Below are positions 34,661 through 44,164 of a stretch of DNA of 64,000 nucleotides, in pieces. The stretch's first letter is position 1. Every line of letters begins with the position of its first letter. Below the pieces are notes generated by a model. The model saw only the letters and a list, made by a program, of their open reading frames with translations, searched no databases and was not told the DNA's origin. The stretch is taken from the NCBI GenBank assembly GCA_030442055.1, contig JAUJEB010000005.1, positions 434,001-498,000 on the forward strand. The letters run 5' to 3'. This stretch comes from Agaribacillus aureus (GTDB lineage Bacteria > Bacteroidota > Bacteroidia > Cytophagales > Cyclobacteriaceae). The translations under genes and the position numbers were made by a program.

Positions 34661-36043
34661 TCAAAGTATTTTCTCGATCTCTTCCAAAGTTTTGTTTTTG
34701 GTTTCCGGTATGCTCGATTTTACAAATACAAAGCACAATATGCATATGCCGCAATATGTCCAGAATGAGCCATAAGTTCCCATGGTTTTATTGATGATGG
34801 GGAAAGTATAGGTCAATAAAAAGGCCGCAGTCCACATGGCGGTAGTTGTCAGTGAAAGTGCTATCCCACGAATACGGTTGGGGAAGATCTCGGATACCAG
34901 CACCCAAAAGACGGGCGCCAGGGTGGTGGCGTAGATGGCGATAGCTACTACTACCAAAATAACTAGTACAATGCCTTCCAGGTTCAGGAAATAAAATAAG
35001 CCGATAAAAACGTAAGAAGCGCCAAGTCCCAGCGATCCGAATAACCAAAGATTGCGCCTGCCCCATTTATCCACCACTCTCAGTGCCACGAGGGTAAATA
35101 CCAGATTTACAGTGCCGGTCAGAATGATGTAAAACAACGCATCACTGACACCGTAACCGGCGCTGGTGAATACTTCTTCCGCATAATTAAATACAACATT
35201 AATACCACACCATTGTACCAGAAATGCAAGGATGATTCCTTTGATGATAAAGCGTTTGTTTTCACCACTGAAGATTTCCCTGATATTCATCTTGTTGCTT
35301 ACATTCCTTATGGTTTCATTGATCTCCTCCTGTATTTGTTGCGCATATTCTTTTCCCCCGATATTTGATAAGATCTTTACAGATGCCTCCATGCGGTTGT
35401 TCTTTGAGAGCCACCTGGGACTTTCGGGAATCACAAAAATCAGTATAAAAAATGCGAGAGCAGGAACCAGTTCGGCCCAAAACATCCATCGCCATGCCAT
35501 CTGTCCGTTCCAGGAATTCACAATCGTCAAATCAGATGTATTTTCCGGCACGGGGTCAGCAATCAGGTAATTGATAATCTGGGCGGCTAATATACCTATG
35601 ACGATGGCCAATTGATTAAGTGAAACCAATCGTCCCCTGTGCATTGACGGCGATATTTCTGCAATATACATGGGTGAAATTGTGGAGGCCAACCCAATGC
35701 CAACCCCACCTAAAATCCGAAAGACAATGAACCAGTAAAAATCACTGAATCCTCCTGTACCCGCAGCGGAAATTACAAATAACAGCGCCGCCAGACCTAA
35801 TGGTTTTTTGCGTCCGGTACGCTCGGTAATTTTTCCTGCAAAAGCAGCTCCGAGGATGCAGCCAACCAAGGCGCTTCCCATGGCCCACCCCTGAAGCATT
35901 GGGATGTCTGTAATTTCAAAAAAACGTTCATAAAATGGTTTAGCGCCTCCTATCACTACCCAGTCATAGCCAAAAAGAAGTCCTCCCAGCGCGGAAATCA
36001 TAGACATGGAGAGGATGTATTTGTAATTAAACTTATGCTTCAT
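34661..36043 (-). CDS. sugar-porter MFS permease
   Basis: 460 residues, twelve membrane helices. Sugar-porter family signatures are clear: GRKKPLG after helix 2, RGRLVSLNQ at helix 4-5, PESPRWL before the central loop, and PETKNKTLEEIE at the C-terminus. It is a proton-coupled or facilitative monosaccharide carrier of the inner membrane. It is the last gene of the minus-strand cluster and 100 bp downstream of the GH36-like gene, so it probably imports the monosaccharide that the exported hydrolases release. The sugar is not known. Confidence 0.9.
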   Translation of the reverse strand: MKHKFNYKYILSMSMISALGGLLFGYDWVVIGGAKPFYERFFEITDIPMLQGWAMGSALVGCILGAAFAGKITERTGRKKPLGLAALLFVISAAGTGGFSDFYWFIVFRILGGVGIGLASTISPMYIAEISPSMHRGRLVSLNQLAIVIGILAAQIINYLIADPVPENTSDLTIVNSWNGQMAWRWMFWAELVPALAFFILIFVIPESPRWLSKNNRMEASVKILSNIGGKEYAQQIQEEINETIRNVSNKMNIREIFSGENKRFIIKGIILAFLVQWCGINVVFNYAEEVFTSAGYGVSDALFYIILTGTVNLVFTLVALRVVDKWGRRNLWLFGSLGLGASYVFIGLFYFLNLEGIVLVILVVVAIAIYATTLAPVFWVLVSEIFPNRIRGIALSLTTTAMWTAAFLLTYTFPIINKTMGTYGSFWTYCGICILCFVFVKSSIPETKNKTLEEIEKIL

Positions 36044-36142
36044 ATCAATAGGTTTGTGAAAATGTTATCTCTGTATTTGGCGGGAAATCAAGGCCCCGTT
36101 GTTTGTATTAAAGATTTCAAAAAAATGGATCATCGGAATCAG

Positions 36143-38230
36143 CTATTTATCTATTATTTCATAGCGCAAAAAGCGATATCCGGCTTGGTTTGGAATGTTC
36201 AGTGTTACCTTCCCTTCGTTCCCGATCGGGATTTCCGCTTGCGTATTGCTTTGTTCCAAATCGATTAACCTGACTGTCTTATTAGCCAGAAAATTTAGTG
36301 ACAATGCCTTGGTATTCTCAAGGTTGTGCAGTTCCCTGAATATCATCAGATATCCGGTACTTTTGTCCGGATCACATAGTTGAAAACCAGTCCAGGAAGC
36401 ATTATTTGGCTCATCGCCAATAGGGAAAACATAGCTTTGAAAAATACCTTGCCGGTTGGCCTTGTAAGTGGCAATGACCTTTCTTAACTCATCCCTTTCT
36501 TCGGGCTCCAGTAGTTGCGTCAACATAAAACAGGAAGGGGCCCCCATAAAGGCCGACATGGCGGCATAGGACTGGCTATGTAGGTGAGCATCGGAATACC
36601 GGGGATTAGTTCGCGACGTGTTTTGCCAGTGACATTGCAGGTCATTTAGATTGTAATACCTGGCCATCATCCAGTGATGCCGTAGTGTAATATAAGGTAC
36701 GTAGGCCAAATGCGTCGGCAGGTTGTTTTGAATGTTTTGGAAATACATGGGGCCGCATTCCCGAACCGGGCTGTACCATCCGTAACGTTGATCGTCGTAT
36801 TCCGGGCACCAGGAGGTTTGTGTGGTGTAGCCTGTTTTCTTTATAAACGCCCGTATTCCCTGCAACCTTCTGGCAAAGGAATCGTGATCTTCGAGTTGAT
36901 CGAAATCAAATTTCCAGGTGGCTACCTGCAATTTTTCCTGGTTAGCTATCAACTCCTCCGGTGTAATATGGAGAACGGCAGCCCACAGGCCAATTCGCAC
37001 ATTATATTGATCCGACAGTTTTTTGGTCTTTGCCCAATTAGCGTCATAACCTACTTTCGTATTAGGGTGCCACGAATTCTTGCTCTTCGTTCCTCCTTCC
37101 TGCCAGCCATCGTCGATACGAACGATGTCGATACCGAGGTCCGCCGCAGACTTTATTTCTTTTTCAATGACAGAAAATTCCGAATTTTCGCGGCCATATA
37201 TTTTATCGTAGTCCCCATTTTGCCAATCACTGCCCCAGGTATCGATCAAAATGTGCATGTCCCTTTCCATATTTACCGGGTAACGTATCCGGTCGAATCG
37301 TTTAAGCGCCAATTGCATCTCAGGCTCCCCGCCGGTGTACAATATGGTCCAGGTTGCCCAGGTACGCTTAAATTCACTTGAAATTTCATCCGGTTTCAAT
37401 CCCCAGCCGGTCACTTCGATCCCCTGTGGCGTACAGAAAAAAGAGCCTGTCTGATGACCGTATTTGTTGACGGTTTTATTGGATTCTTTCAGCGCAATGA
37501 AACCATCGGTGCCGGCTTCAATGGCCACACCATTGGCCCAGGTGTTTTGTTCATCCTGAAAAATAGGATAGCCTTTGACAATTCTTTCTTTTACCATGTC
37601 ATCCGTGTTAACACGGTTTCCCGGATTATTGTAGATCCCCCAATACCTCCGCTGGTTTTTCTTTGAAAAATCTATCGGAACAAACTCGTTTCGCGCAATT
37701 TTTACAGGTTGGTTGGAGCCGTAATACTTCCTGGTTGCGAGATCAACCGGTATTCCCTCTGTAGAAAACCCGCTGTTTGCCTTAACCTCCAGTGCCGTCC
37801 AGATCCCCGGGGCATCGGGATAAACCCGGATCAAATATTTAACATCAAGGCCAAAGTTGTACGTCATATGAGCTGTTACCAGCAGGTGTTCTGTGGTAAA
37901 TTGCTCATCGTCGGTTTTTACACATGCTACGGAAAGGAGTTTGGCACTGGATCCCGGTCCGATCTTGGTGGGTAAATCCCAGTCACTGGTGTGGGAATGC
38001 CTGGCTTCCGCCCACTCTTTACCCGATGTGGTATTTTTGTAGCTGATGGTAACAAAACCGTTTCCTGTCCATGCCAATTTTCTGGCCACTTTTCCCGTCG
38101 AAACAGTGATGGTGCTATCGGAGAACTGAAAATTGGCGTTGGCTAATGTCATGGATTTTTGTGCCAATCCTTCGCGGGCGGACAGTAAACCCAGCAGTAA
38201 AAAAATTAATATTCGAATTTTCATTGACAT
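36143..38230 (-). CDS. exported GH36-like alpha-galactosidase superfamily hydrolase
   Basis: 695 residues with a signal peptide ending near GLAQK. An N-terminal beta-sandwich (about 25-280) is followed by a TIM-barrel of clan GH-D character: DIVRIDDGWQEG near residue 395 and a candidate nucleophile D442 in WKFDFDQ, comparable to the K-x-D motif of GH36. A C-terminal beta domain ends the protein. Related enzymes release alpha-linked galactose or similar sugars; exact family and substrate cannot be fixed by eye. It lies between the unassigned 654-aa protein gene and the sugar permease gene in the same direction and may act on the same glycan. Confidence 0.75.
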   Translation of the reverse strand: MSMKIRILIFLLLGLLSAREGLAQKSMTLANANFQFSDSTITVSTGKVARKLAWTGNGFVTISYKNTTSGKEWAEARHSHTSDWDLPTKIGPGSSAKLLSVACVKTDDEQFTTEHLLVTAHMTYNFGLDVKYLIRVYPDAPGIWTALEVKANSGFSTEGIPVDLATRKYYGSNQPVKIARNEFVPIDFSKKNQRRYWGIYNNPGNRVNTDDMVKERIVKGYPIFQDEQNTWANGVAIEAGTDGFIALKESNKTVNKYGHQTGSFFCTPQGIEVTGWGLKPDEISSEFKRTWATWTILYTGGEPEMQLALKRFDRIRYPVNMERDMHILIDTWGSDWQNGDYDKIYGRENSEFSVIEKEIKSAADLGIDIVRIDDGWQEGGTKSKNSWHPNTKVGYDANWAKTKKLSDQYNVRIGLWAAVLHITPEELIANQEKLQVATWKFDFDQLEDHDSFARRLQGIRAFIKKTGYTTQTSWCPEYDDQRYGWYSPVRECGPMYFQNIQNNLPTHLAYVPYITLRHHWMMARYYNLNDLQCHWQNTSRTNPRYSDAHLHSQSYAAMSAFMGAPSCFMLTQLLEPEERDELRKVIATYKANRQGIFQSYVFPIGDEPNNASWTGFQLCDPDKSTGYLMIFRELHNLENTKALSLNFLANKTVRLIDLEQSNTQAEIPIGNEGKVTLNIPNQAGYRFLRYEIIDK

Positions 38231-38336
38231 TTATGATTTATATTCCTGTGCTTTTTGGCCATTTAAAAAATTATGATTTATCTATACAATCATGGCAGAT
38301 TGGTTTTCGCATTCAATTGATTGTTTATCCTGATGT

Positions 38337-40301
38337 TTACCATGGGAATGACAAAGTAGGTTGATTGGCATATCTGTTAGTGGATATAACAAGTTCCGAA
38401 CCGGTACCCGGGTCCAGGTTTACAGTGAAATGATGGCTGTTGACTGAAAACCGTTTGCCACCGATCTCTACCCACAGGCATTCGTGTTCGCCATATGCGC
38501 CGGTTTGTATCACCACCTTTCTTGGTTCCAGTTGATTAATGTTTACCAGCATTACTTTAGTAATACCCTCCTCCATTTTCGTTACCAGCGAGGCCACATC
38601 TTTCGGCAACCCGGCGCGACGGTTTTCAGGATCAAAATATCTAACGCGCGTATGCAGCGTCCAGATTCTTCCGGTAAGGTTTCCACCAAGGGTTAATCGC
38701 AACAGATCATTGATGGCTACCGGGCTCATGCCTAATGACCAATCTGCCAGGCGCGTGTCAGGGGTAGTTGGATCATTTCGCATTTTTTGCAGCTGGCTCC
38801 TGATAAATTCAAGTTGATTTCTAAGGGCTCTGACCGGATAGCCGGGATCATTGCCTTCCAAAAAATCTATCCATTCAACGCCTTTTATTCTTTTAAGATC
38901 CTTGCGGTCCATGGACCATAAGTATATGTCTACCAGCTCTGACATATAAAACCCGGCAGGTATCCAGTTGTACCACCCTTCCACCCCCTGGCCGTCCGGC
39001 ACATCGAGTTTTTCATCAACTACATTAAAGACATCATATTTCAGGGGATGATCCCTGTCGATATGAATTCCGTAATTTCTGGGGATCATCTCCACGCCTT
39101 TTATATGCTTTTTGTGCGCATAGAGGTTATCCATTTGGGTGCGGAGGGCACTAATGTAGCTGGGGTCGCCGGTAACCAGGTAAGCGTTACCCATGCCCGG
39201 CCAGATGCCCCAAAAAACATTGTTTTCATGTTCGTGCCTTTTTTTCCAATGATGAAAAGAAAAGTTCCAGCCATAGGTGCCCATATACCATTTACCGGTC
39301 TCCGCTTTTTTATCCAGGTACCACTTATCGGCAACCCCGGTTCCGGTCTTTCCGTCTAATCCGACGTTTGACGGAAAATTTCCGCCATTGTCCTGTGCTC
39401 TCTTTTTCCAGGCGCCGGCATATTCCAGGAGCCAGTCTTTGTATTTGTTTTCATGGTCTAGCATGTAGGCATTTAAAGCCAGTTGCGTGGCATTGAGATT
39501 TAATGGATGATCACCGGCGGTACTTTGCGGGAAATAATAGAAGTGGTGGATTATTCCTTCATATTGTTCGGCGTAATCCATCATTTTGGTTCTTCCCTCT
39601 GCGTGGTGAAGCAGATGAAATTTTCCACGGGTAAAATCACCTCCCCAGTCATAGGCTGTTCCTTCCCGCAACATTGGTCCCATACTGCCGGTCCAAAAGC
39701 TTCGAATGATCTTTTTTTCAGGATCGTAATTCAAAGCATCCGGATCTTCATTCATATAAAACCCGGCAAATCTTCGAAATCTTCGCTGCATGAGGTGGTT
39801 GTTGGGATCAGATAATCCCTGGTGTATTAGCCCCTGGTATCCTTCTGCCTGATGCATAAAATCAGACATGGGCATAAATTCCTTGTAAAAGCAACCCATT
39901 TTAGCGACGTCGGTGGCGGTAGTCCTCACATTGGCGTATTGTCTGTATATTCCTTCCAGCCCTTGCTTATAAAGGTTAAGTACCTGGTCCGATGCACCCA
40001 ATGCGTGCAGGATGGTCCAGTTTTTGAAATTTTCTATAGCGTCATCGGTACCGTCCAGGGCGCCCCATCTCGACACATGGAGCAGGTATCCGCGCTCATC
40101 AAAATATTGGTTGTAAAACTTAACGACGGCTTCGCCGCTGGCATCCAGCACCTCCCGTTCCAGCAAGGCCCACTCAGGCGGTGACATTGGGGTGGTAATT
40201 CTCAAGGGGCTCTGTGCACGGCCATGCCAGTGAAACAGAAGTATGCAGCCGGCTAAAAGATATCTGGCCGCCGTGTTTTTAAACCTTTTCTGTTTCATCA
40301 T
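38337..40301 (-). CDS. exported 654-aa protein of unassigned family
   Basis: 654 residues with signal peptide (cleavage near HGRAQ). The body is dense in Trp, Tyr, His and Asp with helical periodicity suggesting an (alpha/alpha)-toroid, as in many polysaccharide lyases and glycoside hydrolases. Distinct motifs include SRWGALDGTDDAIENF near residue 75, RRFAGFYMNEDPDALNYDP near 180, LREGTAYDWGGDF near 210 and NYGIHIDRDHP near 410; the C-terminal 100 residues look like a beta domain. I do not recognise a characterised family. Flanked by a creatininase-family gene and the GH36-like gene, it is probably a glycan-active enzyme, which is inference only. Confidence 0.75.
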   Translation of the reverse strand: MMKQKRFKNTAARYLLAGCILLFHWHGRAQSPLRITTPMSPPEWALLEREVLDASGEAVVKFYNQYFDERGYLLHVSRWGALDGTDDAIENFKNWTILHALGASDQVLNLYKQGLEGIYRQYANVRTTATDVAKMGCFYKEFMPMSDFMHQAEGYQGLIHQGLSDPNNHLMQRRFRRFAGFYMNEDPDALNYDPEKKIIRSFWTGSMGPMLREGTAYDWGGDFTRGKFHLLHHAEGRTKMMDYAEQYEGIIHHFYYFPQSTAGDHPLNLNATQLALNAYMLDHENKYKDWLLEYAGAWKKRAQDNGGNFPSNVGLDGKTGTGVADKWYLDKKAETGKWYMGTYGWNFSFHHWKKRHEHENNVFWGIWPGMGNAYLVTGDPSYISALRTQMDNLYAHKKHIKGVEMIPRNYGIHIDRDHPLKYDVFNVVDEKLDVPDGQGVEGWYNWIPAGFYMSELVDIYLWSMDRKDLKRIKGVEWIDFLEGNDPGYPVRALRNQLEFIRSQLQKMRNDPTTPDTRLADWSLGMSPVAINDLLRLTLGGNLTGRIWTLHTRVRYFDPENRRAGLPKDVASLVTKMEEGITKVMLVNINQLEPRKVVIQTGAYGEHECLWVEIGGKRFSVNSHHFTVNLDPGTGSELVISTNRYANQPTLSFPW

Positions 40302-40351
40302 AATTGCTATTTAATTTTCATTTAAATGTGGCCACCGGAAGGCAGGAGGCC

Positions 40352-41032
40352 TTAAAAAGCCTGTCGCACCTTGGCAATCAGCGCTTTGACAGCTTTGTCC
40401 CTTACCTGCCTTCCGTGACTGATATCCGCTTCACTTGGATTTCCGTTGATTCCTCCGGATTCCGGGTCGAGCTCAAACCTGGACCGGATCTTGTACCAGG
40501 GCTTATCTACTTTAAAGTCTTTTACATTTTCCATATTCGATGGGGTTCCCACAGCCAGTGCCACCTCTGTCTCTCCCTTGTCGGCGTGGTGGATGCCGGT
40601 GATACCGCAATCGGACCACCAGTTCCAGCAGGCGCCTTTGAAATCGGGATAATTTTTCCATATGCGATAAAAGGCCAGTTCACAGGGACCTTTATTGGCG
40701 CCATGCCCGGTGATAAAGATGATTTTTTTAAATCCTTGCGTGCAAAAACCGGTGCAAAGATCGGCGATGATTGACATGAGCGTTTCTGCAGACACACCCA
40801 GGGTGCCGGGGTATTCTCTCATTTCATCGGCAAAGCCATAAGGTAGGCAGGGGGCCAGAATGGCGTCGGTGGCCTCGGCTACCGACCTGCTGAAGTACTC
40901 CGCGGTATTAATATCTACGCTTACGGCCAGGTGTGGACCGTGAGCCTCCACCAGGCCCAAAGGCACAATGACCGGGGTGTTGCGATCCAGTTGATTTATT
41001 TGAGCTGAGGTAAGTTTAATCCATTCCTTCAT
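40352..41032 (-). CDS. creatininase-family amidohydrolase/hydrolase
   Basis: 226 residues, no signal peptide. The creatininase-family metal ligands are in place: E29 and H31 in LVEAHGPHL, D40 in VDINTA, H110 in ITGHGAN, and a late Glu in KGETEV. Family members include creatinine amidohydrolase and a ring-opening hydrolase for diketo-inositol; in sugar clusters they are likely to open a keto-sugar or cyclitol ring, or to cleave an amide. The gene overlaps the ROK kinase gene by 17 nt, so both are translated from one message. The presence of SDR and FAD oxidoreductase genes upstream supports an oxidised-sugar substrate (inference). Confidence 0.85.
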   Translation of the reverse strand: MKEWIKLTSAQINQLDRNTPVIVPLGLVEAHGPHLAVSVDINTAEYFSRSVAEATDAILAPCLPYGFADEMREYPGTLGVSAETLMSIIADLCTGFCTQGFKKIIFITGHGANKGPCELAFYRIWKNYPDFKGACWNWWSDCGITGIHHADKGETEVALAVGTPSNMENVKDFKVDKPWYKIRSRFELDPESGGINGNPSEADISHGRQVRDKAVKALIAKVRQAF

Positions 41033-42005
41033 TTTCCTTTATTTTTTGTTTAAGCATAGCTGCCGCACCATATACGCCGGCATATTCCTTGATGGAAGAT
41101 ATTTCTATGGGAACGCCGGCGTTTTTAGGATATCTAAACACCCGTTCGTTAAGCTGTTTTTGCACATCGGCCAGGAAAAGGTCTGATGCCAATGTGGCGC
41201 CACCACTCAGGATTATCTTTTGTGGGCCATAAGCGTGGGTAGCATTTATCAATAGCACGGTCAGGTGTTCCTTCCACGTATTCATTTCACGTAAACACAA
41301 GGCATCTCCCTGCCGGCAAGCCTCGGCAATTTCCTTAAAACCAATGCGAAGGGGATTTTCAAAATACAAATCAGAAAGTAAGGAAGGGATGCCTCGCTGG
41401 ATGGCAGTTCGTACCTGATTGACCAGCGCAGTGGCGGAGCAAAGCGTTTCTCCCGTGCCGTAATTGCCGGTAAGGCAGTAGTTATTACCGGAGGCGTCTA
41501 TAATGAGGTGGCCAAGCTGAATACCAAAATTCAAATGGTTGTCTACCGGGATCCTGCCATCGATGATGACGCCAGATCCCACACCTGTTCCCAGCGTGAC
41601 AACCACTGCCCAATCTACGTCTTGGGCGCTGCCGTAATATTTTTCGGCATAGGCTGCCAATCGACCGTCATTTTCGGCAAAAACCGGGAGTTTAAATTCT
41701 TCCCTTAACATGGGAACCAACGGAAAGCCTTCGAGCCCTTTAAATTTACCAGGCAATAAAACAACGCCCTTATCGGGATCTACAGGCCCGGTTAATCCCA
41801 AACCGATACCCAGGCACCTGCCATCTACCGGAGGTGTTGATAGTCTTTTTTTTATCTGCTCTTTTAAGGCGACGGCCATGGCCTCTGCCCCCAGGTGGGC
41901 GTGCGCCTGAACCTCTTCTTTCTGTAGAAGCTTTCCGTCTCCGGTGACTATTCCTGCCTTAATTCTGGTGCCGCCGACGTCGCATGCTATGACATAATCC
42001 TCCAT
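41016..42005 (-). CDS. ROK-family sugar kinase with altered zinc motif
   Basis: 329 residues. The N-terminal phosphate motif CDVGGTRIKAG (8-18) and the catalytic D113 in AENDGRLAA are intact. The usual ROK zinc motif CxCGxxGC is present only as CLTGNYGT: two of the three cysteines are replaced by Thr, although the preceding His (GHLIID) is kept. It may therefore lack structural zinc. It should phosphorylate a hexose or amino sugar. It follows the FAD oxidoreductase gene by 25 bp and overlaps the creatininase-family gene. Confidence 0.88.
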   Translation of the reverse strand: MEDYVIACDVGGTRIKAGIVTGDGKLLQKEEVQAHAHLGAEAMAVALKEQIKKRLSTPPVDGRCLGIGLGLTGPVDPDKGVVLLPGKFKGLEGFPLVPMLREEFKLPVFAENDGRLAAYAEKYYGSAQDVDWAVVVTLGTGVGSGVIIDGRIPVDNHLNFGIQLGHLIIDASGNNYCLTGNYGTGETLCSATALVNQVRTAIQRGIPSLLSDLYFENPLRIGFKEIAEACRQGDALCLREMNTWKEHLTVLLINATHAYGPQKIILSGGATLASDLFLADVQKQLNERVFRYPKNAGVPIEISSIKEYAGVYGAAAMLKQKIKENEGMD

Positions 42006-42030
42006 AATAAAGATTTAAAAAACGTTAACA

Positions 42031-43368
42031 TTATACTTCCGGCATATCTATTATTGCTCCCTGCTCTTTCAAAGTGTTTTTTAATTTTTCGACATTTACA
42101 TCGGCGGGGGAACAATTTTGCGTCACCGCAAGCGCTGCCGCTACCCCGGCAGCTTCGCCCATCACCATGCACTGGGCCATGGAGCGCACGCTGCTGTGCG
42201 CTACGTGATTGGCTGAAAAACACCGCCCGGCAACCAGGACGTTGCCACTATCCTGAGGAATTAAAGTCCGGTACGGGATCCCAACCGTCTGCCCATCCGG
42301 CAAATATTTCCAGCCGGTATCTGCACCTTCATGATGATCTTCCATGGGTGCTCCGCATAATCCTATTTGATCCTCAAATTTTTTGGCCGATAACACATCC
42401 TCTGCTGTTAATCGATAAAGACCCTCTACCCGCCGCGTTTCGCGTACACCGATCTGAACACCAAATGTGGAAAGTTCAGCTTTCTCGTAACCAGGCACAA
42501 AATCCTTTAAAAACCGGATGTACTCAATAGCTTGCAGTCGACCCTGAATTTCCGCTTCACTTAGTAATTGAGGATCAGAGGCATTGATGATGTTGCCTGA
42601 TTCATCTTTGCGAAAGGAGCTCAACCGTGTCATGATGGTGGCGGTCATATGATCCACAGGAGTAATATGATCGCTGCCTTCTTTGCGGGGGAGGTCGTAT
42701 TTACCTGTTTCACCTGCTTTGGCCATCAGTGCGTTGACCTCTTTTTTGGAGATAGATTTACGCTTTTTTAGGTCGACATTAACCATTTTGAAAGTAGTCG
42801 TCAAGGTTTGTGCCGGGTCAACGTTTCCGGCGAGCTCATAGGGGATGTCGGCCTGGTGGCAGATATCGGCGTCACCGGAGGTATCGATGACCTGCTTACA
42901 GTGAAAGATCTGCAATCCTCCTTTTGTGGCTACCAGCAATCCTGTGATCCTGTCGCCGTCTTTAATAACATCCTGCACCCAGGCATTTAAAAGTACCTGG
43001 CAACCTGCTTTTGCCACCAGATCTTCCCAAACCACTTTCAAATATTCCGGGTGATACGTGACACCGGTACCTGCGCCAAATGTGTTGGGCCGCTCAAAAC
43101 AGGCATTATAAGCTTCGAGCGATTTAACTACATCATCGGCGATACCGCCCACTACTTTGATGGACCTGGAACCAGGGGTATAGTAGCCATAAAAGGTGTC
43201 GAGTACTGCGGTGCTTGTCCCTCCCAAAAAAGGCAAACGTTCTAATAGAAGCGTTTTGGCACCGGCCCTTCCCGCGGCTATGGCTGCCGTGGCCCCGGCA
43301 GATCCGGCGCCTACCACGATGATATCAAAACTACCGGCTTCCCGTACTTTTGTGTTAAATGTTTGCAT
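42031..43368 (-). CDS. FAD-dependent oxidoreductase (FAD_oxidored family)
   Basis: 445 residues. The N-terminal dinucleotide-binding motif GAGSAGATAAIAAGRAGAK follows IIVVG, and the LPFLGGTST stretch and the C-terminal VLVAGRCFSANHVAHSS region are typical of the FAD_oxidored (PF12831) family. No signal peptide: a cytoplasmic enzyme that likely oxidises a sugar or polyol hydroxyl. It sits 9 bp after the SDR gene stop in the same direction, and the ROK gene follows. A second, exported member of the family is encoded at 49703-51394. Confidence 0.88.
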   Translation of the reverse strand: MQTFNTKVREAGSFDIIVVGAGSAGATAAIAAGRAGAKTLLLERLPFLGGTSTAVLDTFYGYYTPGSRSIKVVGGIADDVVKSLEAYNACFERPNTFGAGTGVTYHPEYLKVVWEDLVAKAGCQVLLNAWVQDVIKDGDRITGLLVATKGGLQIFHCKQVIDTSGDADICHQADIPYELAGNVDPAQTLTTTFKMVNVDLKKRKSISKKEVNALMAKAGETGKYDLPRKEGSDHITPVDHMTATIMTRLSSFRKDESGNIINASDPQLLSEAEIQGRLQAIEYIRFLKDFVPGYEKAELSTFGVQIGVRETRRVEGLYRLTAEDVLSAKKFEDQIGLCGAPMEDHHEGADTGWKYLPDGQTVGIPYRTLIPQDSGNVLVAGRCFSANHVAHSSVRSMAQCMVMGEAAGVAAALAVTQNCSPADVNVEKLKNTLKEQGAIIDMPEV

Positions 43369-43377
43369 TATTTTCTT

Positions 43378-44163
43378 TTAACCGGAAATACTCCACCCTG
43401 CATCTATTTTCAGCACTTCCCCGGTGATTACTTTACTTTGATTACTTAATAAAAAGACACAGGATGCAGCTACGTCTTTTGCGTCCATGACGTCTCCTAC
43501 CAATGGTTGTTTGGTTTTCATGAATTGGACGATTTGATCGTTTTTAGAGGCTCTTTCACTCATCCGCGTCAGCGCCAGGCCGGGAGCCACTACATTAACC
43601 CTTATTTTATCCGCTGCATATCTTGAGGCCATCGACTTACTCATGCTGATGATGGCGCCCTTGGCTGCGGCATATCCGATCGTACTGAAAAATTTGGGCT
43701 CCGGACTTATCCCCAAAATGCTAGACATATTCAAAATCGTGCCCCGCAATCCGTCGCTGTCACAGTCTTGTTTTAACATTTGTTTTACCACTTCCCTGCA
43801 CATGCGATATTGCGTGGTGACATTGGTGGTCAACGTGATTTCCCAACCTTCCTCGGTGCATTCGTGAATGGGACCATCCCCGAAGCTTCGGCCGCTGATG
43901 CCGGCTACGTTGAATAAACCATCAATTCGGCCATGTTTATCAAGGCAAGCCCCTACCAGCCTGGTGGTTGTTTCCGGGTTGGTTAAATCTCCGGCGACAT
44001 AATCTGCCTGAAGATTGTTGGTGGCCAGGTCGGTCTGTAAAGCTTTGCAACGTTCACGGTCACGGCCAACATAGTATACTTTTCCTCCTGCGGTTAAAAT
44101 GAGCTTGATGGTTTCAGCAGCAATGCCCGAAGATCCTGTGACGATAAAAACTTTGTCCTTCAT
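43378..44163 (-). CDS. SDR-family oxidoreductase
   Basis: 261 residues from the ATG at 44163; the frame is open further upstream into the neighbouring gene, but that extension overlaps it and looks spurious. The catalytic YAAAK is present together with NMSS before it. The cofactor loop reads VTGSSGIAAE, one residue shorter and differently arranged from the usual TGxxxGxG, so cofactor binding may differ. Only one base separates its start from the stop of the SIS-domain gene. It probably interconverts a keto and hydroxyl group on the pathway intermediate. Confidence 0.87.
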   Translation of the reverse strand: MKDKVFIVTGSSGIAAETIKLILTAGGKVYYVGRDRERCKALQTDLATNNLQADYVAGDLTNPETTTRLVGACLDKHGRIDGLFNVAGISGRSFGDGPIHECTEEGWEITLTTNVTTQYRMCREVVKQMLKQDCDSDGLRGTILNMSSILGISPEPKFFSTIGYAAAKGAIISMSKSMASRYAADKIRVNVVAPGLALTRMSERASKNDQIVQFMKTKQPLVGDVMDAKDVAASCVFLLSNQSKVITGEVLKIDAGWSISG

Positions 44164-44164
44164 A

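Noticed and set aside
36710-37381. 223-codon plus-strand frame
   Set aside because: Antisense shadow of the GH36-like gene; the minus-strand reading has clear catalytic motifs.
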